A stretch of 64,000 nt of DNA from NCBI RefSeq assembly GCF_032118995.1, contig NC_092650.1:15374501-15438500 (forward strand), read 5' to 3'. The DNA comes from Asterias amurensis. Its lineage: Eukaryota > Echinodermata > Asteroidea > Forcipulatida > Asteriidae. The position numbers were made by a program, and so were the translations under genes. The notes beneath the pieces were generated by a model that made no database searches, had not been told where the DNA came from, and saw only the letters and a program-made list of their open reading frames with translations. The first letter of the stretch is position 1. Each line of letters starts with the position of its first letter. Positions 25,356 to 36,075 of the stretch are shown piece by piece.

Positions 25356-25580
25356 ATATGTAGTAGAGTAGAGTGACTTTAATCATGTTTTGAAATAATT
25401 TCTTGTAAATTGTCAGATCTGGCCGAAACAATCTGCTAGGAAAACAAACCTCCCCAAGACCACTCACAAGCTGCAACCTCATATTCCTCTTTCCGATAAC
25501 TGAAACGAGCCCATCTTTCAAAAGACCAAAATTCATAGTCATTATAGCTTTAACGACAAGATTCCCATGTTTTCAGGAAT
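25356..25580. repeat. Duplicated segment, unit 2 (empty site)
   Basis: Copy of unit 1 (24774-25349) without the inserted element. It ends attcccatgttttcaggaat. A few substitutions and small indels separate the two units. Confidence 0.85.
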
Positions 25581-25635
25581 TTCACCGCAGGTTTAAGGTT
25601 CATTGCAATCCATAGTATCAGTTGTAATCGGTTGA

Positions 25636-25962
25636 TTAAAGGGAAACATACACGTTTGGTAATTACTCAAAACAAATATTAACTTAAAAACTGACTTGAT
25701 AACAAGCATTGGAGAGCTGTTGTTAGTATAAAACATTGTGAGTAACAGCTCCCTCTAAAGTAGCATAGATTTTGAGAAAGAGGTAATTTCTCACTAAAGT
25801 AATTAAAGACTTCTAGCTAGAAGTCTTTTATTCCTATCTGAAAGCACACAAATTCGCCCAACAAGGGTGTTTTTTCTTTCATCATTTTCTCCCAACTCCG
25901 ATGACCAATTGAGCTCAAATTTCACAGGTTTGACAATAACCATTAGTGTACCTTCCCTTTAA
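25636..25962. mobile_element. TTAA-flanked element related to family A
   Basis: Termini TTAAAGGGAAACATACACG and gtgtaccttcccttt then AA differ from the standard family A ends. Internal blocks (ggagagctgttg, aacagctccctct, gaccaattgagctcaaat) are shared. A sub-family with different tips. Confidence 0.75.
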
Positions 25963-26377
25963 AGCAATCGCGTACTGTCCAAAGGCCCACACTTCGTGTA
26001 ACACAACATAAATATAAAATAACAAACCTGTTAAAATTTAGGCTCAATCTGTCATCGGAGTCAGGAGAATATAAAGGGAAAACCCACCCTTGTTTCCGCA
26101 TGTTTCGCCATGTCATGACATGTTTGTTTTAAATAAATCCGTTATTCTTGATATCGAAAATTGTTTATTGTTTTCTCAAAAAGTAAAGCATTTCATGGAA
26201 TAATATTTCAAGGGAAGTCTTTCACCATTACCTTCTGTAAACCCTGTAAGTTATTTGTAAATCTGTCAACTTTTTAGTTTTTGGTTTACTGATTGATCTT
26301 GTACACAGGTTTGTCAAACAAATAGTTTGCTAGCAACTCTTTTGTTAACAAAAACCAATTCTGTAATGTACCTTTAA
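25959..26377. mobile_element. Family G-like element, copy 2, sharing a TTAA with its neighbour
   Basis: Shares its left TTAA with the element ending at 25962. Internal gcccacacttcgtgta, catgtcatgacatg, agtaaagcatttcatgg and accattaccttctgtaaac blocks match 24969-25322 in inverse orientation. The right end is taken at TTAA 26374-26377 and is less certain. Confidence 0.65.
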
Positions 26378-27387
26378 AAAATTAATAAATCTAGCTGATA
26401 AAAACAAAAATCACATCCTCATTATACTTCAGATAACGATAGCCCCCCCCCACAACAACCCCCGCCCCCTGAGGCGGTATTCCCCTTTGAACTTTGCGAC
26501 ACTTGTCCAACAGCATAAATCTCTGTAAGTACACATTAAAGTGAACAAACAACAATTTCACAGACTGTTTTAACTATTCGTTTACTCTATTAATCCATGT
26601 AACAGCTTTCAACAATTATGGTTGATGATTATTTATCAAATACCAGAGATCAAAAGAATGAAAGCCTAAAATTGAGGTAACACATGTTTCCAGACAAAAA
26701 AAGGGAAGGTACGGAATCAGGACCTGCACTTTTTTTTGAGTCAGGGAACAAGAAAGTGGCTGGTTTAATTGTGAGGTATGTGACACAAATTACACAAGAT
26801 TAAAAAAATGTTCCATCTTTTAAGGAGAAGCGGTTGTGGGTTCAAATCCCACTCGAGCCATTTTTTTCCCTGCAGAAATTACAAGTCAAGTACGCAGCAT
26901 TCTCTCCATGTTTGTTTTTGTTTTTTTGATGTTTAAAAAACTTTAATCTCCAAAGATTGCCTAAAGGTACAAACACACTAATATTTGTGAGGGCTTGAAA
27001 ACCCCCATGGACCACTGGTCAGCGGAGTCCAGCATCTGATCAGAACCAGATTTCAACCAAAAAATCGGCAGTCCCATGTTTTAAAAAAACAGGCCTATAC
27101 TTTGAAGTTCCACATTAAATGTATGAAAAAAGCAAATTCACTTCAAAATATTCTCCTTAAAGCTTAGCAAATAAGAAAGTTCTAAGTATTTAATGCTTAT
27201 TGCAAATATTTCTGATCCAGTGAAACTATTGATCTTCTTGCTCAGGTAGACGTTGTAATTCTGTGACAAAAAGAAAACTAAGGACACATTTTTTTATGTA
27301 AATCAGTTTTTATAAAATTTTAGTATGATTTTGATAAATAAGACTAACAAAACTATTGTGGGACCAAGCTGCTAAAATATCAAATTT

Positions 27388-27482
27388 GAAAGTTGCCTCT
27401 AGCTATCAGGCAATCTCAATGGCCAAGTGATAAAACATCTGCTCTGGAATTGGCAAAGGTTGTGGGTTCGAATTCTACCCGG
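27388..27482 (+). mobile_element. tRNA-derived SINE fragment
   Basis: A-box-like caatggccaagtgataaaac and a strong B box ggttcgaattc near 27466-27476. The flanking gcctctagctatcaggcaat also occurs, in related form, at 20007-20030 and inverted near 41925. It abuts the family E element that starts at 27494. Confidence 0.6.
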
Positions 27483-27493
27483 GCAAAATATGC

Positions 27494-27747
27494 AGGGCCC
27501 CAATTTCATGGCTCTGCTTACCGTAAGCACAGAATCGGCGCTTACAGAAGCAGGGAATTCTGTGCTTACGGCAAGCGTATTTTACGGGTTAGCGGCGAAT
27601 TTGGGCTTCTGCACGTGCGTACTCCACGTTACTAGGCATTCTACGCTTACAAGGCTAGCGCAGAAATTCGGCGCTTGCACGTAAGCGGGGAATCGCGATC
27701 GTAAGCGCAGAATTCGGCGGTAAGCAGAGCCATGAAATTGGGCCCAG
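27494..27747. mobile_element. Palindromic element, family E copy 2
   Basis: gggccccaatttcatggctct at the left and agccatgaaattgggccc at the right; arms with cgcttac/gtaagcg motifs. Confidence 0.9.
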
Positions 27748-29049
27748 GACTTTGTAGTACTTGGAAACACATATAGGTGTATGGGTAAAAACAGAATCTT
27801 GAATTGCTTTCCTAAAAATAAAACAACACAGATCCTACATGTAATTTGGATTTCCTACATTTTTTAATTGAGTCCAATGAAAACCGAATCATATGCTGGG
27901 TACTTTTAAACGAACAAATTCTGTTCTGACAGAATCTTGAATTATTTTCATTCATAAAATAAAGGAATCTTGAACACAACTTGTCCTGTTTTGGATAATG
28001 CATTTTGCAAGAGTAAGAATTAACTTAAAAATACACATACAAAATTGTCCACCACAGTCAGCCAGTTTTCTCTTCAATGGAATACTTTGTAAATTTTCTC
28101 ATAATTTAGTGGATATGTTATGTGAGTATAAACTATTTCTGTCCCTTTAATCTGTGTAACAGTGTATAAATGCATTACGTTTCTAACGAACAATTGTTTT
28201 TAATCTAATATGTGCCACTGAAAACTAAATTTCTGAAGAAAAAAAATTATAATTCTAACTCTAACAATAGTGCTCCTGGCACAATGTAATCTTTCAGAGT
28301 ACAAGCGCCCTCCACAAAGGCAGCTATTATAAGCCCACTGTAAACAAAAAACTTTTGTGTGGATGCGTGAACCCTCGATAATTACCCTTCACCAGAAGTA
28401 CATGTGTGAGCCGTCTAATAAGTTATTCCTTCCTCTTCACATTACAATCACTAGGACTGAAGGTCAAATTACAAGTTTCATCTCTCTGGGACAGTTAGAT
28501 TACAAAAAAAAAATACTATTTATGTTGTTCATGATTTGTGTACAGTATATGTTCATCATCAAACAAAAATATAAATACATACACTTGGAAACACGAAATT
28601 AAATACAGAACAGTGCCTGGAACGCTTTATATTATTATTAGATCATGTTTAAAAATATAATTCAATGTATTTCACAACATCAAACAATGCTCTAAAAAGG
28701 GTAAAAAAGGCTGCTGGGCAAAATATCAAAGCCAACTGATATTTGATGCATCATTTACTTGCACCCACACCACCAGGCATAATCCAGCCATAAATCTTTA
28801 CACAGGAAACAGCAGCAGACACAAAGCCCTTTGATGTCGACCGCCAGTGTAACACACTGTAGCTAAATTTAAATACAGCGGTGTGGTGTGCATAATGTTG
28901 TCCTGATCAAACTTCATCCGACACCACAGTGTAAACACAAGCCCAAGCTCAGCTAAAATCCTCGGTGCAGTATAATACATGCAGCTAATTAAATTACCAC
29001 TTTCGACTTCCTAACTGCACATAACGCCCAGTTATAATCGCACCGTAAA

Positions 29050-29760
29050 AACCAGCCCACCGCTTCGCACAGTTAACATTATTTAAAGCTCCGTTACAAA
29101 CACCTAACCCTTTGAACCCCAAATGGAGGCGATCGCCGGCCACAAACTCCTAGCTCGGCGGCGGCACACACCAAACAAAACTTCATTTAGGCTAATTTCC
29201 TCGGCGCCTACGATTCGCTTACATGTCGGCAAACGGTGATTTATTAGACAAGCCTAACACTTGACCCTGGCGAGGGTGTTGACCGAGATGCGTCAATCAT
29301 CTAACTCCAAGGCGAATGAAACATGTCAGTCTGCAACCGTCAACACATCAATGCAAGGGGAGCTAGCTCTCTCGTACGGCAGGCAGGATGGAGTGAACCA
29401 GCCAGCCGCGCACTACCCATCATCAGCCGGGGGTTGAAGCCAAAGCTTCGCTCGCTCGATCGGCTAGTCCCCGGACGTAAAAATCAACCACACCTTTGCC
29501 TGCCCCAAAACAACAGAAAATCACACCAAACTCACCTTTTAAACGTTTCGGTGCCTGCTGCTTCCGTCGGGGCATGTTCCTCTGACGGAATTTCCAGGCG
29601 GCGCGGAGAAGAACTGGCTGGAATTGGGATTTTAATACGGGACCTAACGTGCACACGACATGCACTCGCAGCTGGCAGACATCAACATGGCGAGATAATG
29701 AGATGTGAGGGCGCTATAACGTACACAACCAACTAGACTAGCAAAGTGATGTCAACTTTC
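29050..29760 (-). promoter_or_regulatory. CG-richer promoter-like region of the teashirt-like gene
   Basis: Composition shifts from AT-rich surroundings to a stretch with many CpGs (gatcgccggcc, ctcggcggcggc, cgctcgctcgatcgg, tccggacgtaaaa-type sequence), free of dispersed repeats. The putative first coding exon sits inside at 29536-29575. No TATA box or transcription start could be fixed. Confidence 0.45.
29536..29575 (-). CDS. tsh: First coding exon of a Teashirt/TSHZ-type zinc-finger protein
   Basis: The minus strand reads ATG and then 13 codons in total, MPRRKQQAPKRLK, plus one nucleotide before a strong GTGAGT donor at 29535. Vertebrate TSHZ proteins begin MPRRKQQAPRR, and as I recall their first coding exon is similarly short with the large zinc-finger exon following. 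Related N-terminal MSRRKQ-type motifs of SALL, BCL11 and FOG proteins recruit the NuRD complex, so a co-repressor docking role is likely. The start has a purine at -3 (aac before ATG) and lies in a CG-rich, repeat-free region. No zinc-finger exon occurs in the window, so the rest would be past position 1. SALL or another family with this N-terminus is possible but a poorer match. Confidence 0.7.
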
Positions 29761-30435
29761 ACAATGGTGCCCCTTCCCCAAAAACATGTTCGCCTTTCTT
29801 GTCGATTCACAGCATTTCAGTTTAAAATGATCAAAGTAGATTTGTTCTTGCTGATTTATTGAATCGCTTTGAGGGGACAAAAATACCACATGAGTACATT
29901 TCTCGACAAATCACACCCATGCATTGACCCTTCTTGAATCATACAAGTCTGCCTCCATGGAACCAGCTTAGAGCAAGGAAGAAACACTCTGAGCAGAGCA
30001 GGCAAGAGGTTTGGGCGGGGACCCGTGCCTTCTGGTCCCACCTGTCGGTCCACGTGGATTTTGTTGATCAATTTATGATGTTTACCATAAAATGGCATAA
30101 TAATTTCCGTCGGGATAATGATACATTCCCGAAAATAGTTTGCACAGGCTCCCTCGCCACAAACATCCAGACTTTTTGTATGTTGAGTGTAAGAAGATGA
30201 AGTTTATCCGTAAGGAGTGACAGGGCCAAGGGGCGTGTGTAGGCATGAATCAATACATAACAAGAAGTAGGCCGGCTGTAGGCCTAAGACTGGGTTGCAA
30301 AATAATGATATACGAATGTAGGCCTATAACTTGATAAATTTATTGCTGAAGGATATCAATTTCCGGCATAATATTATTTTAATGGTTAAAAGAAGGTTAG
30401 AAGGTTTGTTCTAAACCCGCCCCCTTCTTGTATAT
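29760..30435. other. Non-coding stretch upstream of the teashirt-like exon
   Basis: Unique sequence with no recognisable gene or repeat landmarks. The 80-88 codon open frames on both strands overlap one another and look like nothing known. Confidence 0.4.
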
Positions 30436-30808
30436 TTAAAGGGCAGATTTTCTTGCAAAAACAATGATTCGACGGCCGCCACGTAGGGATCGATTCAAGC
30501 AAGGAGATCAGGAACCAACCTGAGAACATCAGGCTCCCTCTGAGGTATGGTAGATTTTTTCCCCTCGAATTTGATTTCGAAACCTCAGAGTTAGATTTTG
30601 AGGTTCCGAAGTCAAGCATCCGAAAGCACACAACTTCTTGTGACAAGTGAGGGTGTTTCTTTCCTCCATTATTAATTATCTCGCAACTTTGACGACCAAT
30701 TATTGAGTTCAATATTTCACAGGTTTGTTATTTTGTGCATCATGGGATACACCAAGCAGAAGACTGGTCTTTGACAATATTATTACCAAGGTGTCCAGTG
30801 TCTTTTAA
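30436..30808. mobile_element. Decayed family A element
   Basis: TTAA at 30436. Recognisable gaaacctcagag, cacaacttcttgtgaca, ctttgacaatattattacc and ggtgtccagtgtctttt before TTAA at 30805. The left half has diverged or been replaced. Confidence 0.7.
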
Positions 30809-30821
30809 CGGAATTCAAAAC

Positions 30822-31187
30822 TTAAAGGCAGTGGACACTATTTGTAATTACTCAAAATAATTATTAGCATAAAACCTTTCTTGGTGACGAGTAATGGGGA
30901 GAGGTTGATGGTATTAAACATTGTGAGAAACGGCTCCCTCTGAAGTGGAGTAGTTTTCGAGAAACAAGTAATTTTCCATGAATTTGATTTCGAGACCTCA
31001 GATTTAGAACTTGAGGTCTCGAAATCAACCATCTAAACGCACACAACTTCGTGTGACAAGGGTGTTTTTTCTTTCATTATTATCTCGCAAGTTCGATGAC
31101 CAATTGAGCTAAAATTTTCACAGGTTTGTTATTGTATGCATATGTTGAGATACACCAACTGTGAAGGCTAGCCAATAGTGCCTTTAA
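30822..31187. mobile_element. Foldback element, family A
   Basis: Near-complete copy bounded by TTAA. The left terminus is aaggcagtggacactatttg; the right terminus is shortened (gccaatagtgccttt). Followed by acggaattcaaaa, the same 12-bp sequence that follows the copy ending at 30808. Confidence 0.85.
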
Positions 31188-32392
31188 ACGGAATTCAAAA
31201 GAAAACGAAATTTCCGTTTCCCTTACGTGTTCTAATGCAATGCATCTTTGAAGTTATTCAAGTTTAGAGGGGGTGGCATCCAGGGAGATTGAATTGATTC
31301 TCGATTAAATAAGTGCCAATTTTTTCCTTTAACACCGACTAAATTGACCCTTCCGTTGTACTGATACAAAACATCAGCTTGTATTATTTCCAGGTCCGCC
31401 ACTATAATAGCGTGCAATATTGACGATTGAACTGCTCATGTCACCCGCCAACGTCGTCAATCAAAACAAAAAAAATCAAAAGAAGAGATAAGCACATTAT
31501 TATATCGTATGTAAATCAGCAAGACACGCCCTACTCACGTGATCATGGGTTCGGCACAACGGGTGATGACGTCAATCAGACCTAGCAAAATAACATGTCA
31601 CATCACTGACTGGGAAGATGATTGATGCCTTGGCCCGTGAAAAAAAACCTTTGTGCTGCATGAGGGCGAGAGATTTGCGAGGCGCGCTGTGTGTTTTTCT
31701 CGTGTGTTGTGTGAACATCCTATAGGTGTTTATTTGTCGGTGTGTCTGTTTGGGGTGTTTGTTTGTTTGTGTGTCTGTTTATTTGTTTGTATGGGGAGAT
31801 GATCACCTCGTTAATGGAACTCGGCAAACTCCCACAAGGGGATATACACTTATTACTGGAAACAGCCGCTCTCTCATACAAACATTGGTTTAGTGACGTA
31901 TATTTTGATTATGAACTGCACAAAATAATCAAGATTTTATTCAGTAGCCCCCCCCCCCCCCCCCCTTATTCAGTATAACTAGACGACAATACTTGGTCTA
32001 GTCCTTGTAAAAAGCGGTTAGCTAGGTTGGATTCGAACACACAACCTTTGGAACGTGTTTTAGTTTTCAACGTCAATTTGAATGTCATCTTTCCAAATTG
32101 CTACAGGCCTACTGCATCACGATCCTTTTCATTAATTATTATGAGCAAGAAAATGTATAAAAAAAACCACAAAATTGTATTGATGCTGGATCGAAAGACT
32201 CCTTGACTTTCACTCAAATCAGAGAGCAAAGACCACTTGCACAATAAACCTTTCTTCTTTTCTCCGATTCTCACAAAAACGTTCCGATCTTTATTTTCTG
32301 TTCTGTCCTTATATAGTTACCATCCCTCCACGCCACATCGACCCGCCCATCCACAGCGGAAGTTTCTTATTCTGTTACTCAAAGAAATATGA
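31188..32392. other. Non-coding stretch
   Basis: Holds TGTTTG-rich low complexity around 31740-31795 and a C run at 31950-31967. A B-box-like gattcgaacac near 32030 suggests a SINE fragment. No gene seen. Confidence 0.5.
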
Positions 32393-32977
32393 TTAAAGTC
32401 ATCTGGAAATAGAATTTGTTTTCTTTCAAACATAAGAGTATATGCTTACGAACAATAAAACAACTCTTTTAGTAATTGTTTGTCACGATTTATATGTTTA
32501 AAAAAATATATAAAGTTGTTTGGGGGCTGACTCCGCTTAACCCTTTTGTGACGTCAATCGAGGCAGACTTTGCCTGCAATGCGTATAGTAAACACACGTG
32601 CAAACTACTTGTACGTCCAAGTCGTGAGTTGGTACATTTCAAAAAGTGTTTTACTGCATTCAGCAGCAATACACCTGGTCGGCATTGCCGGAAAAAAACA
32701 TTTTTTTTTTTTTTTTGAAACGTACAAACTCACCACTTGGTCCGTACATGTACTTTGCAATTGTGTTTACTCTACGCATTACAGGCAAAGTCTGCCTCGA
32801 TTGACGTCACGAACAGCGCCCTCTCGGGTCGGGGTCTACTCTTAAATTTGTAAATAACATAAGAACTGATTTTTTTTAAACCTTAGTTAACTGTTTATTC
32901 ACATTCCACTAATCAAAACACATATATTAGTGACAAAAGCTTTATTTTGAAAAAATACCACTTCCAGGTGACTTTAA
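32393..32977. mobile_element. TTAA-flanked foldback element, family C copy 2
   Basis: 585 bp, bounded by TTAA (gattaaagtcatctgg at the left, ccaggtgactttaacc at the right). It aligns with 11718-12299 essentially end to end, with scattered substitutions and poly-A/T length differences. No transposase frame. Confidence 0.9.
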
Positions 32978-33086
32978 CCAACACGCTTTCCACTAGTGGT
33001 GTAACTGAAGGGGCAGGGGGCGGGCAGAGGGTGGGGGCAACCCCCTTCACACAATAATTGTGCCTTCGCCGCCCCGCCGAAACAGC

Positions 33087-33806
33087 TTAAAGGCAGTGGA
33101 CACTGTTGATAATTACTCAAAATAATTACTACATAAAACCTTTCTTGATAACGAGTAAATGGGGAGAGGTCGATAGTATAAAACATTGTGAGAAACAGCT
33201 GCCTCTGAAGTGACGTAGTTTTCGAGAAAGAAGTAATTTTCCACGAATTTGATTTCGAGACCTCAAATTAAGAACTTGAGGTCTCGAAATCAAGCATCAT
33301 AAATCACACAACTTCGTGTGACAAGGGTGTTTTTTCTTTCATTATTATCTCGCAACTTCTACGACCGATTTAGCCTTGCTCAAGGCAGTCGAATTATTCA
33401 CTTCGAAAAAAGACCGCCGCTGTATAAAACCCCACCCGTATTCGCTGTGCGTAACATCGCACGACACGACACTATCCGCATGCGGAGGCCGTCAGCGGAG
33501 GCCGTCAGCGGCCTGACGGCCTTCGCATGCGGTTAGTGGTACGAGTGCGGATGACTTATGTGCACAGTAGTCGTACGATGTGACGGTGTGTATACGGGTG
33601 GGTCATGCGGTGTGATCGCACGCACCACGCACAGGGTATACGGGTGGGTTTACAGCGGCGTCTTTTCGGAGCGAATAATGCGACTGCCTTGAGCAAGGCT
33701 ACGACCGATTGAGCTCAAATTTGTTGTTTTATGTGTATGTTGAGATACACACCAAGAGAGAAGACTGGTCTTTGACATTTTTATCAATAGTGTCCATTGT
33801 CTTTGA
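33087..33806. mobile_element. Family A element split by a nested foldback
   Basis: Left part 33087-33370 (TTAAaggcagtggacac, gagggagc-type and cgaggtctcgaaatc-type blocks). The right part resumes at 33702 (gattgagctcaaattt, agaagactggtctttgac, caatagtgtccattg). The interruption is the element at 33371-33701. Confidence 0.85.
33371..33701. mobile_element. Nested GC-rich foldback element with 9-bp target duplication
   Basis: Starts TAGCCTTGCTCAAGGCAG and ends with its complement CTGCCTTGAGCAAGGCTA. The 9-bp direct repeat cgaccgatt flanks it (33362-33370 and 33702-33710). Inverted similarity continues inward (cacccgtat/atacgggtg, cgcatgcgg/ccgcatgcg) over much of its 331 bp. A 9-bp duplication is typical of Mutator-like elements, but no transposase is present to confirm it. 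Confidence 0.85.
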
Positions 33807-35102
33807 AGAATGATCACTTTAATTTCACGGAAAGTACAAAGTGGTTGTATTCTTTCCGAAGATGCTTTTCGTGAAGGGTGTGTGGGGTGAGGGATATAGC
33901 TTATCTGTACTTCAACTTACACATGTACAGTAGGGAAAGGGTGTCACGGAGTATTATGATGGGAACCAGTGTGGAGGGCGGGGCAGGGGGGGGGGGCATC
34001 ATTTTACGGTGCGTATTATGCCTATACAATGCGTTATCATCGTACTATCGCCTTTTTCGCCGTACTATCGCCTTTTTCGCCGTACTATCGCCTTTTTCGC
34101 CGTACTATCGCCTTTTTCGCCGTACTAATGCTTTTTTTTTTGTCGGTGCTCTATTTCTTTCTATCGTCGCACTAATGGGTTGATAACCGTACCATTGTTG
34201 CCTAATGTTGCCGTACTGCGCAATAAAACGAAAATTTACTAAATACAAAATGTAAAAAAAAAACTCTAGAATTTTGGCTACATCTCAAAAACGCTACCAT
34301 CTTTTGAAATGAAATTTCCCTTGGTTTCATTATATAGGCACTACACCATGTATCTACATTATTCAATGATTGTGAAAACTTTTGAGCACAGAAGAATGTA
34401 CTTGGGGAATGTGTACGTCAACTACACAGCAGTTTAATTATGAACTTTTTTTCACATACAAACAAATTCCATGCAATAATTTCTGTAGGATCTAACTGTA
34501 AAACTGAAAGAAAAAAAAAACCCAGTGAGGTTTCCATATCTTGTTCGATTTTTAACAACTTTTGTCTCTCCTTTTTATTTTATCTTTCTTTATAATTTTG
34601 CTTATAGATCAGCATTACAAAAACGAGCAAAGAAGAATATACATCTACTACAAAGTAGTTTTCAGTGATGAAAATGTTTATTCACATACATAAATGACAT
34701 GAGAAAATCCCACTACAATAATGCATCACTGTTAAGAGCTTGATCATTTAAAATCAACTGTACAAAATTAAACAGTCAAAAATAACCTGGTTCATTTGGG
34801 TTGGTGCATGATACCAAACAATAACAAAATTGAGGTATATAAAGTAGTTAAGTTTCGTCCCATATCATGCTAGACGCAGAATGAGTGGAGGACAGACGTT
34901 GTTTGCTTTACTGAACTTAGGAAGTTGGTTTTGATTGAAAGTGACAAACCTTGCAAAACTGAAGGGAAGTAGGCTATAGTCTATCGCCCTTAGCTTTATG
35001 TGGATAAAGCTTCCTGAACATTCTAGGGTAGATGTTTTATAATATGTGGACATCAACCAAACTTCAAAATCATGTGAAGATTTGAGTTGCAATTATTAGG
35101 TC
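33807..35102. other. AT-rich non-coding stretch
   Basis: Apart from the G run near 33985 and the 20-bp minisatellite at 34041-34120, no gene or repeat family is recognised. Confidence 0.5.
34041..34120. repeat. Perfect 20-bp minisatellite, four units
   Basis: Unit cgtactatcgcctttttcgc repeated four times without change. A fifth unit begins (cgtactaatgcttttt) and decays. The partial unit cgttatcat precedes it. Confidence 0.98.
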
Positions 35103-35103
35103 T

Positions 35104-35434
35104 GGGGTCGATTTCACAAAAAGTTAGGACTAGTCCTGACTTAGGACTAGTCCTAGGAGATATCAAAAACGTATGGCTAGTCCTAAGTTAGGACGAGTAA
35201 CAAGTCCTACGTTAGGACGAGTAACTCGTCTTAACTCGAGATAAGACTATTCTTAACCGTTTGTAAAATCCACCCCTGCCGTTGATTTCACAAAACTCTT
35301 CCTAACTTAAGACTAATCTTAGGACTTTAGACGAGTCCCAACCCTGCACTGTAGCATGCAGTCCTAACTTAGGACGAGTTACTCATCTTAACTCGAGATA
35401 AGACGAGTCCTAACTCTTTGTGAAATCGACGGCT
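35104..35434. mobile_element. Two adjacent family B elements
   Basis: First unit ggggtcgatttcacaaaaag to gtaaaatccacccctgcc (about 35104-35278); second gccgttgatttcacaaaact to tgaaatcgacggc (about 35278-35434). Both are built from repeated ttaggactagtcc/gacgagtaactcg modules. Confidence 0.8.
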
Positions 35435-35711
35435 GGGCAACTAGTTAAATTTACCACTCGACTAATATCACCTCAATAAACAGTCGTGACTTCAACACTA
35501 GTGGCGACTAATTTTTGATTCCCAAGATTTATTGAAGCATGTTTGCCACAGGCGGAATAGTCATGCTGAAAGGATTGAATGATTGTTTCACTGATGTCTG
35601 ATTGTGTTTTGTAAGTAAATTATGCTGTCATGAGCGATTCACAATTGGTTCACCAAGTAGTAGTTACTATTTTGTAGTATTCACAACTTTGTTGTAGTCA
35701 TGACGGCACGA

Positions 35712-36075
35712 TTAAAGACAGTGGACACTATTGGTAATTGTCAAAGACTAGCCTCAACAGTTGGTGTATCTCAACATATGCATAAAATAACAAACCTCAT
35801 CGAATGTGTGAGATAATAACGAAAGAAAAAAACACCCCTGTCACTCGAAGTTGTGTGCGTTTAGATAGTCGATTTCGAGACCTCAAGTTCTAAATCTGAG
35901 GTCTCAAAATCAAATTCATGGAAAATTACTTCTTTCTCGAAAACTATGGCACTTCAGAGGGTGCTGTTTCTCACAATGTTTTATACCATCAACCTCTCCC
36001 CATTACTTGTTACCAAGTAAGGTTTTATGCTAATAATTATTTTGAGTAATTATCAATAGTGTCCACTGCCTTTAA
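35712..36075. mobile_element. Foldback element, family A
   Basis: TTAA-bounded: aaagacagtggacactattgg at the left and tcaatagtgtccactgcc at the right. A small internal deletion lies around 35798-35805. Confidence 0.9.

Larger units (their letters stand above)
1..29535 (-). other. Exon-free 29.5 kb stretch, probable intron 1 of the teashirt-like gene
   Basis: No open frame here resembles a known protein, and none is long enough to be the large zinc-finger exon expected after the 13-codon exon at 29536-29575. The stretch is dominated by dispersed elements listed separately. Sub-stretches in which I see nothing beyond AT-rich or low-complexity sequence are 480-1010, 1480-1940, 2216-4000, 4350-5190, 5563-6898, 13020-14080, 15810-16770 (partly unique), 19373-20015, 21250-22740, 26380-27387 and 27748-29050. 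That it is one intron is an inference from the donor site at 29535 and from family gene structure. Confidence 0.45.

Noticed and set aside
26820..26870. tRNA gene suggested by gtgggttcaaatcccac followed by a T run
   Set aside because: Only the T-arm half is present; there is no matching 5' acceptor strand, D arm or anticodon arm. Treated as SINE debris.
29323..29736. 137-codon plus-strand frame over the promoter-like region
   Set aside because: It lies antisense to the teashirt-like exon in CG-richer DNA where stops are rare. No motif is seen.
34041..34120. CRISPR-like array
   Set aside because: Units are directly adjacent with no spacers, in an animal genome; it is a minisatellite.
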